The notes under the pieces: model-generated
Databases searched by the model: none
The model's input: the letters and a program-made list of their open reading frames with translations, nothing else
What the model was told of the DNA's origin: nothing
Assembly: GCF_963576545.1 (NCBI RefSeq)
Contig: NC_083651.1
Location: forward strand, 10,652,386-10,716,385
Source: Limanda limanda
Lineage: Eukaryota > Chordata > Actinopteri > Pleuronectiformes > Pleuronectidae
Direction: 5' to 3'
Length of the DNA stretch: 64,000 nt
In this document: one piece after another, positions 12,301 to 34,124 of the stretch
How positions within the stretch are numbered: position 1 is the stretch's first letter
Layout: each line of letters starts with the position of its first letter
Translations under genes and position numbers: made by a program

Positions 12301-12535
12301 AGATGATCCTGAGACGGAGCTGGAGGAGGATGGGCCTGTTGCTGCGTGAAATGTTGAACAGCAGAGCAGGTAGTTAAAGTGCTGGAAGACGTCATAGATC
12401 AGCTGTTGACATTGATGAAGAGGTGCCCAGCATCTGGCTGTACCTCACTTTGGTGATCCGCCCTCTGCCTCCGGAGGCGTCTCCGTTGATCAGCTTATTC
12501 AAGTGTCTTGTAAAAAACATTCTATAAATAAAAGT
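12301..12535 (+). pseudogene. Decayed 3' continuation of the repeat ORF, with AATAAA
   Basis: After the stop at 12298-12300, coding-like peptides continue in other frames. One frame reads DDPETELEEDGPVAA. Another, near 12408-12525, reads DIDEEVPSIWLYL followed by VIRPLPPEASPLISLF. The latter resembles the MA3-domain stretch of eIF4G proteins (IDIPHVWLYLAEL..P). The frame switches and stops suggest small indels in an old coding sequence. A polyadenylation-type AATAAA lies at 12527-12532. The eIF4G resemblance is a short match made from memory and is only tentative. Confidence 0.35.
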
Positions 12536-13173
12536 TTTACATTCATGATCCCCTCTCTGCTTGGTCACATTATTATCAAGCTATGAGGATAATAGAAGGA
12601 AACCTAGAAGAGAATATTGGATCTAGAATTTAACATCAAAACAGTATCTTCAGTAACAATATTTCCATAGACATGACAAAACCTGAATTATTCCCTTGCA
12701 GTATCAGTTTACATACATTCTTTAAGTGTTATATGAGGTCAGATGTGGTAACTGAACAGGATCCAAAATTCCAAATAAAAGATTAAATGTATTTACATGA
12801 TGAAACAAAACCTTTTATACAGAGGAGCTCTCACAAAAACAAAAGTTAATCAATAGAGAAATGTTTAAGCCCAACTGTTTCTGTTTGAAAAAACATTTAT
12901 TTTTATCTTGCGATGAAAACACCCCATTTTTCAACCACAACCTCACTGTTGTATATTGACCATGCATGGTCCAGTCACCCAAAGTTTAACCTAGTAATTT
13001 TTAAGTAATCAAGGTATTAGTATGTTTACATTTCTAATACATTCTACATTATTGATTCATTGTAATTGACTGGGCCAACAACATGCAGAACCAGCCATGT
13101 TTGGCCTATGCCTGTGTACAGAGAGCTATCTGCACATTTTGTGCTCTTGCAGCATCTGAATTTCCTATTTCAG

Positions 13174-13269
13174 GCCCAGGCTAAGGAAAGGACGAGCCAC
13201 ACAGCGCCTGATGTGGAAGATGCACCTTTAACTCCCACAGAGGCTCTTCACTGCCCTGAGTTGACCTGA
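13174..13269 (+). CDS. Possible terminal exon of an unidentified gene
   Basis: A pyrimidine tract ending TTTCCTATTTCAG (13161-13173) is followed by 31 codons and a TGA. The peptide starts AQAKERTSHT and ends EALHCPELT. An AATAAA lies 384 nt downstream. It is placed 3' of the repeat-unit ORF in the same orientation, so it might be the last exon of the same gene. A donor candidate, GCAG|GTAGTT near 12370, gives the right phase only in a frame that has stops upstream. I therefore cannot build an intact gene model. The paralogous segment at 9757-9843 has lost the acceptor. Confidence 0.3.
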   Translation, partial: AQAKERTSHTAPDVEDAPLTPTEALHCPELT

Positions 13270-13339
13270 CAGCAGTGTCGTCAAATTATGGATGCATTGA
13301 TCGTAGACATACATGTAGAAATTTGTTTTCAGTTTATAC

Positions 13340-13592
13340 TAGGGCTGGGCAAGTTAACTCGTTTTAATCGAGTTAACTCAAGTGATGAGTTAACTCGATT
13401 AATTATTTTATCTCGCATTAACTCAGGTTTGATTATTTATTGTTTTATTGTGAAAGTCAGGCTTTTATTTTGTGAAAGTCTGTTGCTGACTGCTGCAGAA
13501 CAGGAAAAAAGAAAATAATTGGCGGATAAACAATCGAGTTAACTCATCACTTGAGTTAACTCGATTAAAACGAGTTAACTTGCCCAGCCCTA
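13340..13592. mobile_element. hAT-like miniature element (253 bp), 8-bp target duplication GTTTWTAC
   Basis: It begins TAGGGCTGGGCAAGTTAACTCG and ends with the complement, giving near-perfect terminal inverted repeats of about 55 bp rich in GAGTTAACTC. The flanks are GTTTATAC (13332-13339) and GTTTTTAC (13593-13600), an 8-bp duplication with one mismatch. The paralogous region at 9904-9911 has a single uninterrupted GTTTTTAC, which is a natural empty site. The 8-bp duplication points to the hAT superfamily. No transposase is present. Confidence 0.9.
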
Positions 13593-13668
13593 GTTTTTAC
13601 CTATCAAATAGTGGCTGACCTAGGTTAGAACTTTATAACTTTAATTTAAGACAATAAAGTAAGTATGG

Positions 13669-13669
<1 letters not shown>

Positions 13670-13699
<30 letters not shown>

Positions 13700-13930
13700 G
13701 TAGTAGTAGTAGTAGTAGTCGTAGTAGTAGTGGTAGTGGTAGAAGCAGTAGCAGTAGCAGTAGCAGTAGTAGTAGTGTAGCAGTAGTAGTAGTAGTAGTG
13801 TAATAGTAGTAATATTATTATTATTTCTAATTAAAGTAGTAGTATATTAGTCATATTCATATTATTAGTTATTATATTATTATTATTCTTATTATAATTA
13901 TGATGAGTAGTAGTATTAGTAGTAATATTG
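13670..13930. repeat. ATT/AGT trinucleotide repeat region (right copy)
   Basis: This is a composite (ATT)n-(AGT)n tract with AGC and GGT variants, paralogous to 9991-10240. The two tracts differ in length, as expected of slippage after duplication. Confidence 0.9.
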
Positions 13931-14254
13931 TTAGGGCCCCAGCACTGACATGCACGGACAGACACTGGGGCCCTATTGAAATTGTTGCTATTTTGCATTT
14001 AGTGGCCATTTCCACATTTTTACTTTGAGGTACTTACATCAGATCAACTTCAAATTGAGATGAGTGTCATCACAACAAGATGGAGATACAAACTAATTTT
14101 TTTTAACCTCCTAAGAGGCAGGACAGTGTTTGAATATTTGCAGTGAATATAAGCACAACAATAATATAAACAAAGACAGCCATCTTTATGGTTAGTGTTG
14201 TAAAAAAAATCAAAACAAACAGAGAACAGAAAGTGGTGATGCAGCAATTTGGGG

Positions 14255-14840
14255 GGACCTTTAGCATGTCGCCATGGAGACGGCTGCGCGCCTCAGCTGT
14301 GGATGTGATTTCACTGTGCGCGCTCCCGCCTCCTGCTCCCACAGCTTCCCACAGCACACCCGGAAAACAGCTGATGTCATGGCCAGTACGAGACGCGGCG
14401 GATAAGGGAAATCCTCCTGTCGTAAGTGACTCAGCGGGTCTTCTTCCCCCGTGTGTGTGAGATAGTGTGTGTGTGTGTGTGTGTGCGTGTGTGTGGACCG
14501 ATCATCCAGCTGTTGTGATGAGAGGATGCGGCCGATGCTCGGTGCAGCTGCGCGCTAGCATGTTGCTCCTCCAGGAAGTGAGGACGGACGGTGGGTGTCC
14601 TCCTTGGGACTAGGCCGTGGGGGACACCTCTTTGCGGGGACACCTCGTCGTGTGTCCGCCTCACGGTCACACGGACAGGTCGTCACGGATCCACGCCGCC
14701 AGCTCCGTTTCCTCCACGTCCCGCGTTTAGCTCCGTTTTTAGCCGATTAGCCTTCGCCCTCGTTTCCATAGTAACCTTGGCTCCATCCATGTCAGTCATT
14801 CAGCTCCCCCGCCCCCATGATGGGTCGTAAACGGGTTTGC
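14255..14840 (+). promoter_or_regulatory. NALCN: CpG-rich island, candidate NALCN promoter and non-coding first exon
   Basis: CpG-rich sequence (GGCTGCGCGCCTCAG, GTGCGCGCTCCCG, GAGACGCGGCGG, GCTGCGCGCTAGC) stands out from AT-rich surroundings. It lies between the divergent ITGBL1 and NALCN start codons. A GTAAGT donor occurs at 14422-14427 after CCTCCTGTC and could end a 5' UTR exon spliced to the acceptor at 19543-19544. A (GT)n run at 14463-14495 interrupts the island. No transcription start can be read from sequence, and ITGBL1 could also use part of this island. Confidence 0.45.
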
Positions 14841-15054
14841 TCTGTGTCATTGAAGCGCTTTGGGGGGATTTGACAGGTGATCTGTGAAGCCTGTGAGGTC
14901 ACAGTGGGTCAGACACACACAGGCCCTCCATCACTTCACCTCCTGCAGGTTGTGTTTGTTTTTCACAATTTTTTTTTGCCAATATTGATTTGTGTTTTTA
15001 TTGTAAGTTCAGTGTAAACCGCTAAAAACATCGATCTAATGTGATTTCAACACT
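14829..15054 (+). repeat. Left copy of a ~225-bp direct duplication
   Basis: The segment from TAAACGGGTTTGCTCTGTG to GTGATTTCAACACT recurs at 15525-15746 with small substitutions and indels. The two copies are separated by exactly one mobile element (15055-15524). Confidence 0.85.
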
Positions 15055-15524
15055 CAGGGTTCGTACGGTCATGGAAAACCTGGAAAAGTCATGGAATTTT
15101 AAAATGTGTTTTTCCAGGCTTGGAAAAGTCATGGAAAAAAATAATCTCCCAAAAGTTTTGGAAAAGTCATGGAAATTTGTTATATTCATATTTTCATGTC
15201 GTTCATTTTAGGGATGGGCATAATTAATAGACGATCGATTAAGACAATTTAATCGAATGCCCATCCCTAGTTAATTTACGCTGAGTTTTAAATAATTCAT
15301 ATGCTTTTAAAGAAATACGCTCAAAATATAGGCAGGCATACTTGGGTTTGTGTAATTTAAGGTATACTGTATGCCTTGGAATTCTCATTGTTAGTTTGAA
15401 TACTACATTTTGTCACTTTTTCGTGTATACACCGAGATTTCACAAAATGTTCGGTCATGGAAATTTGGTTTAAAGTTATTGAAAAGTCATGGAAATCCAT
15501 TGGTCAAAATGTGTATGAACCCTG
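15055..15524. mobile_element. Non-autonomous element with CAGGGTTCGTAC termini, 470 bp
   Basis: It begins CAGGGTTCGTACGGTCATGG and ends GTGTATGAACCCTG, so the ends form an imperfect inverted repeat of about 12 bp. The interior repeats the motif TGGAAAAGTCATGGAA several times near both ends. It has no coding capacity. A 61-bp hAT-like element is nested inside (15209-15269). It lies precisely at the junction of the two copies of the local duplication. Confidence 0.7.
15209..15269. mobile_element. Ultra-short hAT-like element (61 bp) nested in another element
   Basis: It starts TAGGGATGGGCAT and ends ATGCCCATCCCTA, a perfect 13-bp inverted repeat around an AT-rich core. The flanks GTTCATTT (15201-15208) and GTTAATTT (15270-15277) form an 8-bp target duplication with one mismatch. 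Together these indicate an hAT-type insertion that occurred after the host element had landed. Confidence 0.75.
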
Positions 15525-15746
15525 TAAACGGGTTTGCTCTGTGTCATTGAAGCGCTTTGGGGGATTTGACAGATGCTCTGTGAAGCCTGTGAGGTCACAG
15601 TGGAGTCAGACACACACAGGGCCTCCATCACCTCAGCTCCTGCAGGTTGTTTGTTTTTCACAAATTTTTTGCCAATATTGATTTGAGTTTTTATTGTAAG
15701 TTCAGTGTCAACCGCTAAAAACATCAATCAAATGTGATTTCAACAC
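15525..15746 (+). repeat. Right copy of the ~225-bp direct duplication
   Basis: It is co-linear with 14829-15054, including GGTTTGCTCTGTGTCATTG, GCCTGTGAGGTCACAGTG and the AT-rich 3' part ending TTTCAACACT. It starts directly after the last base of the mobile element. Confidence 0.85.
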
Positions 15747-15883
15747 TGCAACTGCCCACGTTTTCTAAATGCTGCTGAGTTGGAAAACATAGAATCTAAC
15801 AACAATGCGAGTTAAATATATACGGAGTTAACGATGAGGCTAATTATAAAGGTTTGTCGGATATGACACCTGTAATTGGAGGC

Positions 15884-16198
15884 TGCGGTGGCAGAGAGAG
15901 CTCGAAACACTGCGGATTGAGAAAACACAAGACGCACAAGCTGCAAAAAGTCACAACACATGCAAAATACAGCAACGTGCCGCAATTAGTGAGAAAGTGT
16001 TGAACCTGGATGTAGCTCAGTGCTTTTTAAAGTTATGGAAGTCGGCTTCTCATAAGCGGTGATGGGAGATGTGCTCCGAGTTTGCTTGTGTCGGGACTTT
16101 TTTGCAGCCCATGTGTAGTCAAGTTGATGGAGTTGTTCTTTTTCTATTTACATGTGTTTTCTTAGTTTGCAGTGCGTTGAACTCTCTCTGCCACCGTA
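15884..16198. mobile_element. Miniature inverted-repeat element, 315 bp
   Basis: The left end TGCGGTGGCAGAGAGAG..GAGAAAACACAAG and the right end, read in reverse as TACGGTGGCAGAGAGAG..AAGAAAACACATG, are inverted repeats of about 46 bp with several mismatches. The interior has no ORF of note. No clear target duplication was found, so the superfamily is unassigned. Confidence 0.65.
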
Positions 16199-16318
16199 GG
16201 ATGAATTGTGAGGTGGGTGGCTCAGAGATTTAGATTTCTTTCTAACTAGTCAGGATTCAAAGACACTGACAAAAAATATCACAAAAGTCTATTTACTATG
16301 AAAGGGGATAAAGTTCAA

Positions 16319-16830
16319 GATTCAAGATTCAAGATTTTTTATTGTCAAATGAACAGAGATAACATGAAGTAGTCACTGTCAATGAAATGCTTGGGTCACA
16401 CACTCTCTTTAAGCAATGCTCAGTAATTTCAACCCAAAAAAATAAAATAAAAATAGAAATAGTATAAAATAGAATAAAAAAGAATAAAATAGAATAACAA
16501 TGAAATAGAATATCAAAAATGTATAATAGAAAATAAATTATATACATCTAAGTATATATCTTTACAAATTAATGTTCAATTTGTGCAGTAGTGCAAATAT
16601 TCACATATGCTTATTATGGTGCTGGTGCAAATATGCAAATATTCCAGGGTGCTGGTTTGGTGGAGTTATTGCAGTTCAGAGGAGTTTAAAAGTCTTATGG
16701 CCTGGGGGATAAAGAGTTGTTGTACCAATCTGACATATGTATTATTTGACTCTGCTTTATTCCTCACCTCAGTGGCACATTTAAGTTTCTTTGACCTCGT
16801 CCCCAAACTTAATTGTGCTGGTGCATTGTC
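16319..16830 (+). repeat. LINE-type 3' tail fragment
   Basis: TTCAAGATTCAAGATTCAAGATTTTTTATTG is followed by an A-rich (AATAGAATA)n stretch and a block reading AGTCTTATGGCCTGGGGGATAAAGAG. These are typical of L2-type LINE 3' regions dispersed in teleosts. There is no intact ORF, and the family is assigned from memory of its appearance. Confidence 0.5.
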
Positions 16831-22400
<5,570 letters not shown>

Positions 22401-22439
22401 CCAAGGGAAGTTAAAGTGTCCCAGTCATTTTTTTTTTTT

Positions 22440-22900
22440 TTCTAAAACGGACAGATAGGACCGCCCTATCCGCCGTGGAACGCCCTCTCCGAGCGCCTCG
22501 GACAGCTTTTCGTGCACCTCTGATTTCTAACTATCCGTGGATATTTCGGATAGCCTACGGAAAGCCCTTGGCTGTGATTGGTCCACGAACGACATCATTT
22601 CCGAACGACGTCATTTCCGTAAGACGTCATTTCCGGACCTCAAACTTCCTGCTTCCTATCACAACAAACACAACTATGATTCTACGATTAATGTGACGTG
22701 TGTGTTAAGCCAGCGGAGTTGTCCGGCTGACGGTGGCTCGTTAGAGCACTGACGGCATGTGTGCCCGGTCACATGCGGTTATAACAAGCTTTCATAATGG
22801 CGCTAGCGGGCTAGGCTAGCGAACATTTTAACTGCGGTGGTAACAGTGCAAAAACCCGCCGTCACGACTTTAATTCCACTTCTATCATGACACTGTTTCT
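22440..22900 (+). promoter_or_regulatory. Intronic CpG-rich cluster with three CRE/ETS-like repeats
   Basis: The segment is rich in CpG relative to the intron. At 22588-22636 three units of about 17 bp repeat the motif GACRTCATTTCCG, combining a CRE half-site (ACGTCA) with an ETS core (TTCCG). An inverted CCAAT box (GATTGG, 22576-22581) lies just upstream. This layout resembles a housekeeping promoter. It could be an internal NALCN promoter or the promoter of an inserted element. There is no transcript evidence. Confidence 0.4.
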
Positions 22901-22942
22901 ACAATACTGTCAGGTTAGAAGCAAACACTGGGTAGTAGTTAG

Positions 22943-23384
22943 TAGAGATGAGCCGGATACTCGGCTGAAACGAGTATCCGGTACGGATAAAGCACTTTTG
23001 CCGATTACGAGTATAATACGAGTAATCGGAGTCATTATCTGTGCTCGGACTGAATGAAAATCCTCACACAGCGTCACAGCGCTCCTCCCGTCACACACGG
23101 CTGTGCTCACTCACTCACAGAACAGCTCTCTGTCTCTCAGTCACTCAGGTTCACTGCGCATCGGGACTGTTCCATAGGCTCAGTCAAGGAAGCAGAAATG
23201 ATTCGTTCATTTCCCGACTGGGTCTTCAGGTACGAGTCTTTGGAAAAATTTTCACGAGACCTGCATTGGCTCAGTAGAGGAGCGCTGGAGATGCGAGGAA
23301 CGTCCCTCGCATCTCACTCACACAACTTTCACTATCAACAGATACAGATACAGATACAGATAATGCTGTACTCGCTCATCCCTA
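22943..23384. mobile_element. hAT-like non-autonomous element (442 bp) with perfect 8-bp target duplication
   Basis: It starts TAGAGATGAGC and ends GCTCATCCCTA, inverted repeats with one mismatch. It is flanked by GTAGTTAG on both sides (22935-22942 and 23385-23392). Subterminal palindromes such as GGATACTCG..CGAGTATCC and a short GATACA repeat (23340-23361) are present. There is no transposase. The exact 8-bp duplication supports the hAT superfamily and a fairly recent insertion. Confidence 0.88.
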
Positions 23385-23759
23385 GTAGTTAGTGTCGGGA
23401 GTCCCTGCTGACTGTGTGTGGAAGCTGGGGATGAAGCTAGCTGGGAGGGAAGCTAGCTAGCTGTGGAATTAGCAGCACAGTTCGGAAACAAGACCGTGGA
23501 ACCGCTGCGCTAAGAAACGATTACATCAGCATTTTGACCTGCTGGGTGTCACTTTATTTTGTCACTTTCATTTTAGTTGCCATAGTAGCCTACACTGTGT
23601 GTGAGGGAAGTGGGGAGTAAGTAAATAAACAGCGTGGACTTCTTCTGATTACTCTTGAGGTAGGCTTCTCCAAGCTTGTCTTCCGTTGCGCAACCACCTA
23701 CTGTTCTGGCGGTGAATTGTTTTCAACACGGAGAGGTATAAATGAAAAAGTGTCCGTCT

Positions 23760-24060
23760 GATCCGTCCGTTCGTCCGTCCGTAACTGATTCGTAGTAGCA
23801 TAATGGAGCCTTTAGTCCTGAAAGACGGAAGCCTTCTGCCAGAGGGAAGTAAGGGTTTGTGTCCGGGGGGGGGGGTTCCTACCTGCAAGCCTCAGAGTCC
23901 TGGAGACGTACAGGTCCTGTAGAGAAGGCAGGTTGCAGCTGATGGATGGAGGTGAGGATGGATTCTATGAAGGCAGTGGAGAAGTTCACCATCATCTGCT
24001 TTGGCAGGTTGAACTTCTTCAGCTGTGACAGGAAGTGCATCCTCTTCTGGGCTTTTTTTG
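23760..24060 (-). pseudogene. L2/CR1-type LINE remnant: end of reverse transcriptase
   Basis: On the minus strand, 24057-23886 encodes AQKRMHFLSQLKKFNLPKQ, then MMVNF, FIESILTS. This is the conserved segment near the C-terminus of L2/CR1-type LINE reverse-transcriptase ORFs. A deletion after FIESILTSI removes the residues that usually follow, and the frame ends soon after. The remaining sequence to about 23760 looks like the LINE 3' region. It is a dead 5'-truncated copy in NALCN intron 2. Confidence 0.7.
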
Positions 24061-24537
24061 GTGATTTGTTTGTTTGTTAGCAAGATCACACAAAATCAAG
24101 TGGAGGTATTTTGACAAAATTTTGTGGAAGGATACTAAGTGTTCTAGTGTTCACATTTGTTTTTTCCTTCATGTTCATATTTCTGAGTCTTACTGTCGTT
24201 GCGTGTTCAGTTATCCTAAATATGAGCAGAGCCGGTTTGGTCTAATTCCAGTATTTATTAAGAAGCAATGAAATGGTTTGAACAGCAAAACAATGGGCAC
24301 TCACACAAAGCCTTGTCTCAATCAGTAGCACGGGGTAGTCAATAGTCAAAAGTTAGAAATGAGAACAAGTAAAAGATTCATGATTAACACCAAGCAGCAA
24401 CGATTATTTATAAATCATTTGTACAAAGGCATAATATCTGACCCAAACTGTTCTCCCCCCCCCTCCTGCTTTATTGTTTAGAGTTTCAGTTCTAATGCCC
24501 TCTTCACACAGACCCACACAGACCAGCTAAAATTTAA

Positions 24538-24969
<432 letters not shown>

Positions 24970-25030
24970 TGACTTACAATTAAGTCTCTACAATTCACAG
25001 ATAGTTGTACATGTATAAATCTGACACTGA

Positions 25031-25192
<162 letters not shown>

Positions 25193-25439
25193 TAAAAAAC
25201 CCAATTTTTCTTAGTATTTCAGTACATGCCTTTTGTTGTTTCTACAAATTTCATCCACTGTTTGAATGTGATAACCTGCATGAACCTGTATAAAAATATA
25301 TAAACTATACAGTTGCTCATAGCTCTTACCTGAACTCCTCAGTTGCACGAAACAGCCTAATGGAGGCCATCTTTCCTACTTTCAATGCATTGTAACTTAG
25401 TAAAGCAATAATGAATACTACTAAAAAGAATTCAGAAAA

Positions 25440-25690
25440 TAGAAGGCGACCCTGGCTAAAGAGGTACAGAGGTTTGATTCCTTCTCCAGTCTGCATGCTT
25501 AAGTGCCCTTTGGCAAGACACTGAACCCCACTAGTTGCCAGTGTATGATTGGTGCACAGTAGAAAAAGGCACTGTGTAAAGAAACCCTGTGTGAATGTGT
25601 GTGTGTGTGACGTGGTAATTCACAAATCATATTGAGATGTGACTTGTAGGGTTAAGCACACTGAGTGGTCAATAAGACTAGCTGCTGTAT
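25440..25690 (+). repeat. SINE-like dispersed repeat of acanthomorph fishes
   Basis: The blocks GTTTGATTCCTTCTCCAGTC, AAGTGCCCTTTGGCAAGACA, CTGAACCCC, a TGTGAATGTGTGTGTG run and ACTGAGTGGTCAATAAGACTAG occur in the order typical of a very abundant teleost SINE-like element. It is diverged and non-coding, and lies in NALCN intron 5. The family is assigned from memory. Confidence 0.6.
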
Positions 25691-30160
<4,470 letters not shown>

Positions 30161-30224
30161 TGATACAATATAATCTTTTTTCTTATTCTCCTCCCTCACA
30201 CTCTCTGTTTTACTGTCCCTTTAA

Positions 30225-31991
<1,767 letters not shown>

Positions 31992-33893
31992 TAATATGCT
32001 GCTGATGCCGTCGGTGTGAAGTGTTACTTTCTTCCTGTCTCACAAACAAACAAACACACACTCGCAAGCATAATTCTTTGAAATATGTTCAGCTCATGTG
32101 AATGGTGACTCCTGAACATGCCTCATTCTAATATTACCTGAGCCAGGTCACTGTGTAAGTGTGACATTTTTATTTTCACGTCTCCCTTGATGATGAAATA
32201 CTTATGTAATAATATAGAAACAGTAAACTTCATCTTTTTGACACATGTGTAGTATCACCTCATTGTTTCCACATTTGTCTTCTCTTCAATGGCCGTGTTA
32301 AACGTCTAAGCGATTGGATTTTAAACGAGAGGAGGCTCATGTTCGATGTGTTGCAGTGCACTAATGATGTTGCCCCAGTGATGGATGAGTTTTAAATGAC
32401 GTCCACATGATGGACTCCACTGTCGCCCGCCTCGTGGTCGGTGTGATCCAAATGGTTGGGCTTTAAAGATAAGCTGAAAGCAGCAGGCGTCTCGTACAGC
32501 TGGCCCACTGTTGATATCGTGCAATGTAAAAGGTCCAGGGCCCTGGCTGTGAGAGACTGCCAGTAGAGACGGCAGCTATGGGAGGGAGGATAGCTGTCAA
32601 CAAACTCTCAAACACCAGTGAAAATGGGCAGAGAAAAAGGGAAGAAATGAGTGAGAAAAGAGAAGCCATGGAATATGAGGTGTTCCCGTTAAAGCCGCAT
32701 GTCCCCCAGAGCCTCATCATCAGTTGGAGGAAAGATTTAGATAGAGGGATAACCAGAGGGATAAACACGGCTGACCTCCCTCTAGGCCTCATTCTGCCTC
32801 TCTCTGCCTCATTCCCTCATACTAGGATAGCCATTATTGTCTCCCTGTGCAAACAAGAGGATCACGTCCGACAGCTGAAGGAAGGGTTAACAGATTGATT
32901 GAGAGAATCATGAGGCCAGGTTGAGATCAACAGAAACACTGACTCAAGAACATAGCCTTCATTTCATTGAGACAGTGGAAGTGAAGTAATCAAATGTGGA
33001 GGGAAAAACTACACAAGGATGTCCGGCAGAACCTTAACACATACATATTTTCTGCTTTTTATTTGTGCTACCCTCGTAAGTGAAAGCATTTCAATAACTT
33101 CACATTTATCATAATGTGCAGTGTCTGTTGTGGCACCTTTTAAACTCATGGATTATTATTATCAAAGGAGATTTCTCACTGCTGCCTTTAGTTGCACACG
33201 CACACCGATGCAGACCTGTGCAGTTTTTCAAACGCAGCACTTTTAGAAGTATGAGCGGTGCCTCAAGGACGAGCGTGTGGAGCAGACGTCCTGTGAGATG
33301 GACGTAGTTTCACAGAGTTTTTAATGGGTCAGGCTGCAGGACAGCTCCCACCTCGTCACATGGATCATTTCAGGTCTGGGCAGTGGCCCAGAAACGATGA
33401 GGGATGCCTCCTGTCAAAGAGAGCCGGACATGTGAAAAGCACGGTAGACAGAGAGAAATACTGAAAAGGAATTATCATCCTGCTGTTTGTTGTTTTTGAT
33501 AATACTATCAGGGGAGTATATTTCAGAGAAAAGACCAGTGCTACACGTAATGCAGAGTTTCAGAGGGGGAGAGAGGAACACATGTGTCAGAGAGATTAAA
33601 GGAAGTAGCAGATCTTTGTTATTGAACCTGACGTATGACTCAGCTTGTAGTTGGAGTTCTCTTGAGGCTCTAGCAGTCCAGTCGGGGAGTAGAGGCATGC
33701 CAATCGATGATTCTATTGAACCATTAAACTACGATCAATAGCAATGTTGTGTTTTAATTGAACTCCCTGCTGTATGGTCAGGGTTACGTAAAGACTGTAG
33801 TTATGGCAAACAAACTGTGGTTGAGTTATTGACGGGATTGTATGAGTTAGAGCAGATTTATCAGTTTATCGGCCGATGTGAGCCTCTGGCAGA

Positions 33894-34124
33894 GGGCTGG
33901 GCGATATGACTTCAAATTAATATCACGATTATTTCACACTTTTACCTCGATTACGTTTAATGAACGATATTTAAAAAGAAAAATTTAAGCTTGAAGGTTG
34001 GGTCCTAAACACTTCTTCGGCAGCTGGCACGTTACAAGGTATCTAACCGAAAACTGCAAGATAAAGTCGTTGAGTGGTTATAAAGGTCAGTTTTGATTTT
34101 CAGTTAAATGCCAAGCCCTGTATT
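33894..34124. repeat. Degenerate miniature inverted-repeat element (candidate)
   Basis: It starts AGGGCTGGGCGATATGAC and ends ATGCCAAGCCCTG, weakly complementary termini of the type seen in hAT-like elements of fishes. The interior is AT-rich with TCACGATTATTT and TAATGAACGATATTT. No target duplication could be recognised, so this stays tentative. Confidence 0.35.

Larger units (their letters stand above)
12740..14096 (+). repeat. Right copy of the 1.09-kb direct repeat (with a 253-bp insertion)
   Basis: It is co-linear with 9308-10394. Without the inserted hAT-like element and its duplicated target it is about 1.10 kb, matching the left copy. It contains the exon-like segment 13174-13269, AATAAA at 13653-13658, the ATT/AGT tract (13670-13930) and the GGGCCCCAGCACTGAC block near 13933. 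The repeat pair reflects a local tandem duplication around the repeat-unit ORF. Similarity does not extend into the ORF. Confidence 0.85.

Noticed and set aside
9308..14096. LTR retrotransposon made of the two 1.09-kb direct repeats
   Set aside because: There are no TG..CA ends, primer-binding site, polypurine tract, gag or pol genes, or target duplication.
32578..32898. 106-codon plus-strand ORF in intron 9
   Set aside because: It has no recognisable domain and no convincing splice signals, and its length is compatible with chance.
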